DNA of 11,939 bases from Synura sp. LO234KE. Taxonomy: Eukaryota; Sar; Synurophyceae; Synurales; Mallomonadaceae. The position numbers and the translations under genes were made by a program. The notes beneath the pieces are model-generated. The model saw only the letters and a list, made by a program, of their open reading frames with translations. It ran no database searches and was not told the origin of the DNA. Position 1 is the first letter of the stretch. Every line of letters starts with the position of its first letter. The stretch lies in assembly GCA_015143735.1 (NCBI GenBank), contig VKHC01000132.1, positions 5,840-17,778 of the forward strand. The letters are read 5' to 3'. Below are positions 7,001 to 11,939 of the stretch, piece after piece.

Positions 7001-8150
7001 ATAGTTAATTTCCCTAGGCTATGCCAAAATTGTCCAACATAATACTTGGCGATCGTCCCTATCCCTCCCTGGGTTTCCCCTTTGGAGCTTCTGCAACTTT
7101 GACTCCTGCAGCAAATGATCTGGCTGCCCCAAAGTTACCTCCCAGTTTTTCGGCGTCACTAGCGGGAGCGTTCCCTACAATGTATGTGCGGCTCCAAACA
7201 CAATCAGCTTTGCTGGCTCCACCTGCCGAAACGAAGGAAGCCTTCTAAATTGCCCTTAAAACAAAGCACCTCGGGCAAAAACCTTAGTGGACAAACTCCA
7301 GCGGCAAATCCGTAGTACAACCATAGCTCCGAGTACTCCGGGTCTGTCGACTTGTCACTTGTCACCCGAACAATCCCACAAAATCTCGCATGTCGAAGGG
7401 GGCTGGTGAACACTTTCCTCTCTGACGTATTCAACTCCGACCCATATTGCGCTTTGGCACTATGTACCCTTGACATTCGTGTATGCCTGCTATTCTCCTC
7501 GAGACGGTCCGAGCGCAGATACTTCCTAGGCTTTACCAGCGACCGAACTTCCAGCATTCTACCCTATGCAGTGCACTTCGCAACATCGTTGCCGTCGAGG
7601 GCAGCACTCACGAGGCATTCATGGACATTTTACACTTTCCCGTGTGCAAATGATTACGCGCCTGTTGGAGAACTCAGGTAGTGTCCCGTGGTTGGGGTTC
7701 ATGGACGGCGCCTTCTCAAGCATCAATGAACGACCCTGTAGGCGATGATGAACGACCCTGTAGGCGATGACGGGGCGGTCGCGGACTGGTGGACCACTCC
7801 GCATGCCATTATCATGATTTTTTCTCGAATTTCCAAGAGTTGCAGAGTGTTTGGTCGGTCTCTATCTCGTCTTTCACGGCCAATAGTCAACATAGTCGAT
7901 AGCACGAGCCGCCAATGCGGTCTCGCGCCCTCTCTTGTAGGCAGTATGGTATGCCCAGGGCACCGCCCCCTCCCCTCATCGTCACCTTCCTCAGTTGGGG
8001 AAGTCGTTTGATACTCACCCACCCCGAGGGAGAAACTTCCATCGCTCACAGGCATGCGGCCTCCTCTCCTTGACCCAACTCGGTAACGGGTCTTGCCCTT
8101 TGGCTTATGGGGGATGGTTATTTACTCTTATGTCTTGACCCTTCTGCCTG
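7001..8150. other. GC-richer patch with no identified gene; possibly degenerate mobile DNA
   Basis: This stretch is richer in G+C than its surroundings, most clearly around 7700-8060. Open frames of 60-117 residues exist on both strands, but they overlap each other, several start at non-ATG codons, and none shows a domain I recognise. One short piece (VPWLGFMDGAF, near 7683-7715) recalls the first catalytic block of PIF/Harbinger transposases, but the support is too thin to call. The patch could be an old insertion of GC-rich DNA or the remains of a gene. Confidence 0.3.
7727..7770. repeat. Perfect 22-base tandem duplication
   Basis: The unit TGAACGACCCTGTAGGCGAT plus GA occurs twice without mismatch, at 7727-7748 and 7749-7770. 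Two identical units suggest a recent slippage or duplication event. Since 22 is not a multiple of three, it would break any reading frame passing through it. Confidence 0.9.
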
Positions 8151-8189
8151 ACTTTTCATTAATTTCCATTCCCTTCGCAAGCATGAACT

Positions 8190-9285
8190 ACTGGATTTTC
8201 GGCAAATGGTTGTTACCTTTTTAATCAACTTGGTATGCCGGCAAATTTAATCAACCTGACCGAGAACCACATATTGGAGCTCAAGAGCAAGGGTGCAACA
8301 GGCCGGTCAGTTCTCTGAAGTTTTTTATTGCAAATGGATTAAAAGAGGGAAGTGTGCTGCTCCTTTATTGTTCACTATTTGTTTTGGTGCAATCGTAGTG
8401 GCAATACAAGGTAGATTAGTAGAAAAACGAGTTCATTTTGTTCGTATGTACAAACTGAGTTCTAATCCGTTTAAGAATGACACATTATTCAAGAACGACA
8501 CGTGTTTAGTGTATTAATCGTTGTGTGAGTTTTTGTTTACCGATGAAGCAGCCTTTGTTGCGTCGTCCAAGGATGTGTTAAAGAAATATCAAACATTGTA
8601 GTTGAGGTCTTATCAACATTCAGCCAATCGATCTCCGTTGCGAAGACAGAGGGAATGGTGATTCAACCCACACCGAGAGAAAAACCAGATTTATTGCCCA
8701 TATATGTTTTCCGTAAACAGTTTCAAATCACGTCGTCTTTTAAAAATATATCGGGAGCAAGATTGCTGTGTTCGCATCTTTGACTGCTGAAATAGACACA
8801 TATTAAAAAAATCGAAGTAATCTTCTCGAGAATGGCAAAGTTCCTCTTAAACTTAGATTACTTGGTTTAATCGCTTTTGTTTTATCTTCGGCTCTTTGTG
8901 TTAAAGAAATTTGAAGAGGCGTGTGCATTCATTTCAATACTGATGTTTACGCCGCATAGTTGGATTTTGTTAAATTGAGCACATATCTTACTCTAGCTAA
9001 ATCAAAATATAGTAGTAGCAATGGTGAAGGTTTAATTCCTACCTCTATCATAATAAGTAAGAAGATATTGTTTTTCTTACTAGAGGTCATTTGTGTTGAC
9101 TGGAATCTCGTCGATTGCCGAAAAATCTTGTTTAATTTAGTGTTAGAGTTGCTCTCAAAGCGATTTGGTGATGGGATCGTGTGACATAATAATAAAATCA
9201 CCAGATCCTAAAAAAATTTGGATGACAACATTAAATTTGGATGCATGGTCTTTTGGACTGATGGACATAGTTTCAATTACTCGTT
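8190..9285 (+). mobile_element. Frameshifted relic of a LINE (non-LTR) retrotransposon ORF2: reverse transcriptase and C-terminal region
   Basis: No single frame is long, but LINE reverse-transcriptase blocks follow one another in the right order in shifting plus frames. QLGMPANLINL (frame 3, from 8226) fits the helix before the B motif. GQFSEVF then KRGKCAAPLLFTICFGAI (frame 1, within about 8305-8395) fits the GxxQGCxLAPLLF block. FTDEAAFVAS (8536-8565) fits the FADD catalytic motif, with the second Asp changed to Glu. SQSISVAKTEGMVIQP (frame 3, about 8613-8660) fits the FxLxISxxKTExM block. TSSFKNISG, LTAEID (8780-8797) and VPLKLRLLGLIAFVLSS (frame 2, about 8843-8893) fit the thumb. RRLPKNLV (9109-9132) and PKKIW...FGL (9207 on) fit the C-terminal region. 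In-frame stops at 8515 and near 8599, the frameshifts and the lost Asp make it dead. The linker between the APLLF and FTDE blocks is shorter than usual, suggesting a deletion. Confidence 0.7.
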
Positions 9286-11388
9286 GTTATCACTGGTGAT
9301 TTGGTTGTAACTTAAAGTAGCTACTCTATTCTAGGAATTCTCGTTAGTACCGTCGTCTGCTTTCGCGCCGCCCTCACATTAAAACAAATTTCATCCCCTA
9401 ATAATGTTTTTGTAAACTCTTGTATTCATCGCCTATTAAGTATATTTTGATTTCCAAATATTTTGATAGTTGATTCGAATGGGTAGTAGAATAGTCAAAG
9501 AACGACAGAGGTAAAAGAGAGAGTAAAGTTACTCAATCCCAATAGTTGGAATTGACCGAATTTAAAACTCCAGGTGAATGCACCTGGAGGTTCTATGTTG
9601 GGACGCAACGTCGTCGCCAACTAGGTAGAAGGGGACTTGCGCACCCCCAGTTAAGTGCGTCGCAAATAGAAGCAGAATGTGCAAACTATTCAAAAGCACA
9701 TGAAGACGAAACACCTCTGAGGAGAGTGAAATCTTTATACCGTATTCGGTAGAAATGTAACGGAGATTTTCCACAGGAATATCATGTCTCTAGAGAGAGA
9801 ACCATCCCTAAGCTCGGCAAAGCTTGAAATTAATGAGCTGTCCAAGACCGCAACATGAGCTAGCGATGACGTCAGGGGTGCGATTATACACTAAGAGGAA
9901 TTACTATGATGCGGGCCCTCCACTCACACCGAGCTCCGCGGGAAGAGAGCCGGGGTCATCACCAATGGCACCATATTCGCGAGTGCGGGTTCCTTGATAT
10001 CCGGGTCTGCTTTGCTGGATTTTGCATCGTCTGAATGTTAAGTCGGGCATCAGTTCAGGTATTGTCCACTAAGTAATATTGTGTCCCAAGGCCCTGGACT
10101 TAAACGATGAGATTGCAATCCGTCAACGAATAGTATCCCACCAGCCAGAATAGACAAAAGAAAGAATGCTTGGCACCGGTTTACTTCTCCAGAATTGAAA
10201 GCATCTTGAGGTGATTGGGTGAAGTAATGCAGAGGGATCCGCAAAATAATTCAGGAACATATTCCGTCTAGTATGTTTGAGATAGAGGAGTTGTAGAGCT
10301 TGCTCGAATATTCAGCTCGGAGAAGCTCTTGTCAGGAACTAATTGTGGTGCTAAGACGTTAGAAAATAGGACTTATATAACTTTCTGCGTGTTGTCGCAC
10401 TGACCGTCAAGTTGTTGGGAATATGTGTATGCATTTTGGGAACGTGTAAGGTTGCGCGTATTAGTTCCACAAGCGTCTCCACGCAGGACGCATGTCATAC
10501 ATGCTAGCGTAATCATGGGGGTTCAAACGTTTTCATCCCAAAGATTTGAGTCTTATTCAGAATCTGATCCCCAGTGGTCATTTTCCCGAATTGCGCAATT
10601 GTAGTGTAATGATCATAGTCGGTGCGGGATTTCAGGGCCGCAGTAAAGAATGAAATTGCAACTATTGAGGCATTTTGGCCGAAACTATATTTCAAAAATT
10701 AGATTTGGGGTCAAACTTTTTGACGCACTAAACCAGAATTCATGGGAAAGATCGAGACTGCCAACCTCAGTTTGGCGAGATCTAAGTCAGGATTGCGTTG
10801 CCTATAGGCCAGGAATACCGCAGCTTAGGAAAACCCCTGGATTCTCTACCGATTACGCCATTTTCTGAAATATATTGCTAGTTCCGGTTTTGCTGGTCGC
10901 GATATTCCAACTGGCGCAAACGCTAAAAGCCGGAAGCGGTGTCGCGTGTAGGCTTATAACATTGATCTTGAGACCTTAGGGTGTCCTCTGTTATTACTCT
11001 CTGTGTAATAATCACTATTGAATTTTGGGCTATAGAGGCCTTGAGGAGAATTCTGGGGCACTCCAAAAATGAATAGTATTTAGATACGATTTGGTACTGT
11101 TGCATAAAATACTTTTTATAGACAGGTATATTTTGCAAAGATTACAGATTCCTGAAGAGTTTACAATGTAGCTGATTTCTTGACTTCACAAGCAGCTGTA
11201 TCATATTCATATCATCTGATTTTCTCTTCGGAGCCAGAATAATTACCGAAGCGCAAAATTGAAATTTTTCTCACGATTCAAAAAGCGTTGAAAATCCTGT
11301 TGTTGGTCACTCTGACCGTAAACCTAATTACAATTTTCTATTCTCTGTCACTATTGAGCTTGGCTCAATTGAAAATACCGTAACTCCA
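9286..11388. other. Non-coding region without a recognisable gene
   Basis: About 2.1 kb in which all frames are short. Small open frames at 9546-9752, 10050-10244, 10513-10695 and 10650-10868 overlap opposite-strand frames or match nothing I know. The first part may hold further decayed retroelement sequence, since it lies between two LINE relics, but I could not identify any motif. The one clear structure is the hairpin at 9568-9589. Confidence 0.5.
9568..9589. repeat. Perfect 9-base inverted repeat (hairpin); left arm recurs at 11871
   Basis: CTCCAGGTG and CACCTGGAG pair perfectly across AATG. The left part, AACTCCAGGTGAATG (9566-9580 allowing the preceding A), is repeated exactly in the same orientation at 11871-11885. 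There the second arm is degraded (TACGTG instead of CACCTGG). This may be the end of a dispersed element rather than a terminator. Confidence 0.6.
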
Positions 11389-11590
11389 GGACGTGACTCT
11401 AATTTAAGAATCCTTTTACGGTAATTTATTGAATATTTTCAAGAAGTGAATCCTAAAGAATGGTATTTATTACACACTGATGACCTAGTCCTTGCAAGCA
11501 GTCATTTATTAATCTACTCTAATTATAAAGAAAAGTGAGTAAAGGGCTGCACAATTAGTAAAAATCTGGGTCGTCACTCACTAAACTAGC
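11389..11590 (+). mobile_element. Short relic of a second LINE reverse transcriptase
   Basis: Plus frame 1 reads GRDSNLRILLR, a stop, FIEYFQEVNPKEW, then YLLHTDDLVLASS, with the Asp-Asp pair at 11479-11484. This fits, without gaps, the non-LTR pattern GxxQGSxLSPLLF, then xxLE.....EV, then WELLYADDLVLIA, with the YxDD tyrosine and alanine changed to HT. After it, LIYSNYKEK, a stop, and VKGCTISKN match the usual spacing to the next block. Wording around the catalytic pair (DDLVLA) differs from the relic at 8190-9285 (DEAAFVA), so it is another LINE family. Stops and the short length make it non-functional. Confidence 0.55.
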
Positions 11591-11939
11591 CGGCCCGCTG
11601 ACATCTACCACAACAAAAATAAATCAGAAACACGAATTGCTTTGCGTCAGAAGATTTTTACTATTTATTAATACTGTAAAGTAAATGTAATCACATTTTT
11701 CACGTTTGCGAAATGGACGAAATCGTGCCAACAGGATTTTCATGCGCCCTTTTGATCCGAGTTGATATCGTAAGTTTTTGCTGGGAACCTTTCTTCGTGC
11801 CTTCTACATAATTCATGTAAGCACTAGGAAAAGCTCCAACGATCGCCACCAATTAGTAGCAGGTGAGGTGAACTCCAGGTGAATGTACGTGATTGGTCCC
11901 CCACTACTAGATAAAATACAATACGAATCAGCCCCAAAG
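11591..11939. other. Non-coding end of window
   Basis: No coding frame or RNA gene is recognisable. The only feature is AACTCCAGGTGAATG at 11871-11885, an exact 15-base match to the left arm of the hairpin at 9568. The sequence may hold further decayed LINE DNA following the relic that ends near 11590. Confidence 0.5.

Noticed and set aside
7021-7248. ATG-started 75-residue open frame, Ala/Pro-rich
   Set aside because: No recognisable domain, no conserved neighbour, and it lies in a GC-richer patch where open frames arise easily by chance.
7683-7800. PIF/Harbinger-like transposase fragment (GFMDG, then DDGAVADWW...HAI)
   Set aside because: Only two short pieces in different frames. Collapsing the 22-base duplication does not bring them into one frame, and no later transposase blocks follow.
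9546-9752. Plus-strand 68-residue open frame over the hairpin
   Set aside because: It starts at TTG, matches no known family, and overlaps an equally long minus-strand frame.
11020-11388. Upstream extension of the second LINE relic (YRGLE near 11030, TSSCIIFIS near 11200)
   Set aside because: The fragments are short, need frameshifts and stops, and the expected FxDLxxAFDxV block between them is missing.

Overview
The window looks like nuclear DNA from a microbial eukaryote, probably an alga or other protist. Genes are sparse and intergenic DNA is long and AT-rich. One protein carries an ER signal peptide, another has two cyclic-nucleotide-binding folds of the kind seen in flagellar and signalling proteins, and decayed LINE and SINE retrotransposons are present. 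The distal motif of the JmjC protein (WFHYIISLEYSLQCN) recalls cupin-8 proteins of stramenopile or haptophyte algae. That lineage guess is an inference from memory and is weak. Nothing looks bacterial.

Layout: (1) Bases 1-537 (+) hold the 3' end of a Ser/Pro-rich gene. Its C-terminal tail is clearly related to the tail of the gene on the other strand at 2604-4697, so these are two paralogues in convergent orientation. (2) Bases 538-2603 are non-coding and contain a dimeric SINE-like insertion at 1748-1987. (3) Bases 2604-4697 (-) encode a protein of about 697 residues with tandem, degenerate cyclic-nucleotide-binding domains and a long disordered tail. (4) Bases 4698-4784 form an 87-base, AT-rich divergent promoter. 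(5) Bases 4785-5837 (+) encode a secretory-pathway JmjC/cupin-8 Fe(II)/2-oxoglutarate oxygenase of 350 residues. (6) Another SINE copy, flanked by 11-base target duplications, starts 17 bases after the JmjC stop. (7) From 5974 to the end there is no convincing intact gene. This part holds a GC-richer patch (about 7000-8100) with a 22-base tandem duplication, a frameshifted LINE reverse-transcriptase relic (about 8190-9285), a strong hairpin at 9568-9589 whose left arm recurs at 11871, and a second, different LINE relic (about 11389-11590).

How it fits together: the two confident genes share one short promoter region and may be co-expressed, but nothing in their sequences shows a common pathway. 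Both rise in G+C from the shared 5' region toward their 3' ends. The flanks are a graveyard of non-LTR retrotransposons. The SINE copies have the oligo-A end and target duplications expected of LINE-driven insertion. The most notable items are the paralogous tail family, the short SINE family with a covarying fold, and the reverse-transcriptase relics that no single open frame reveals.
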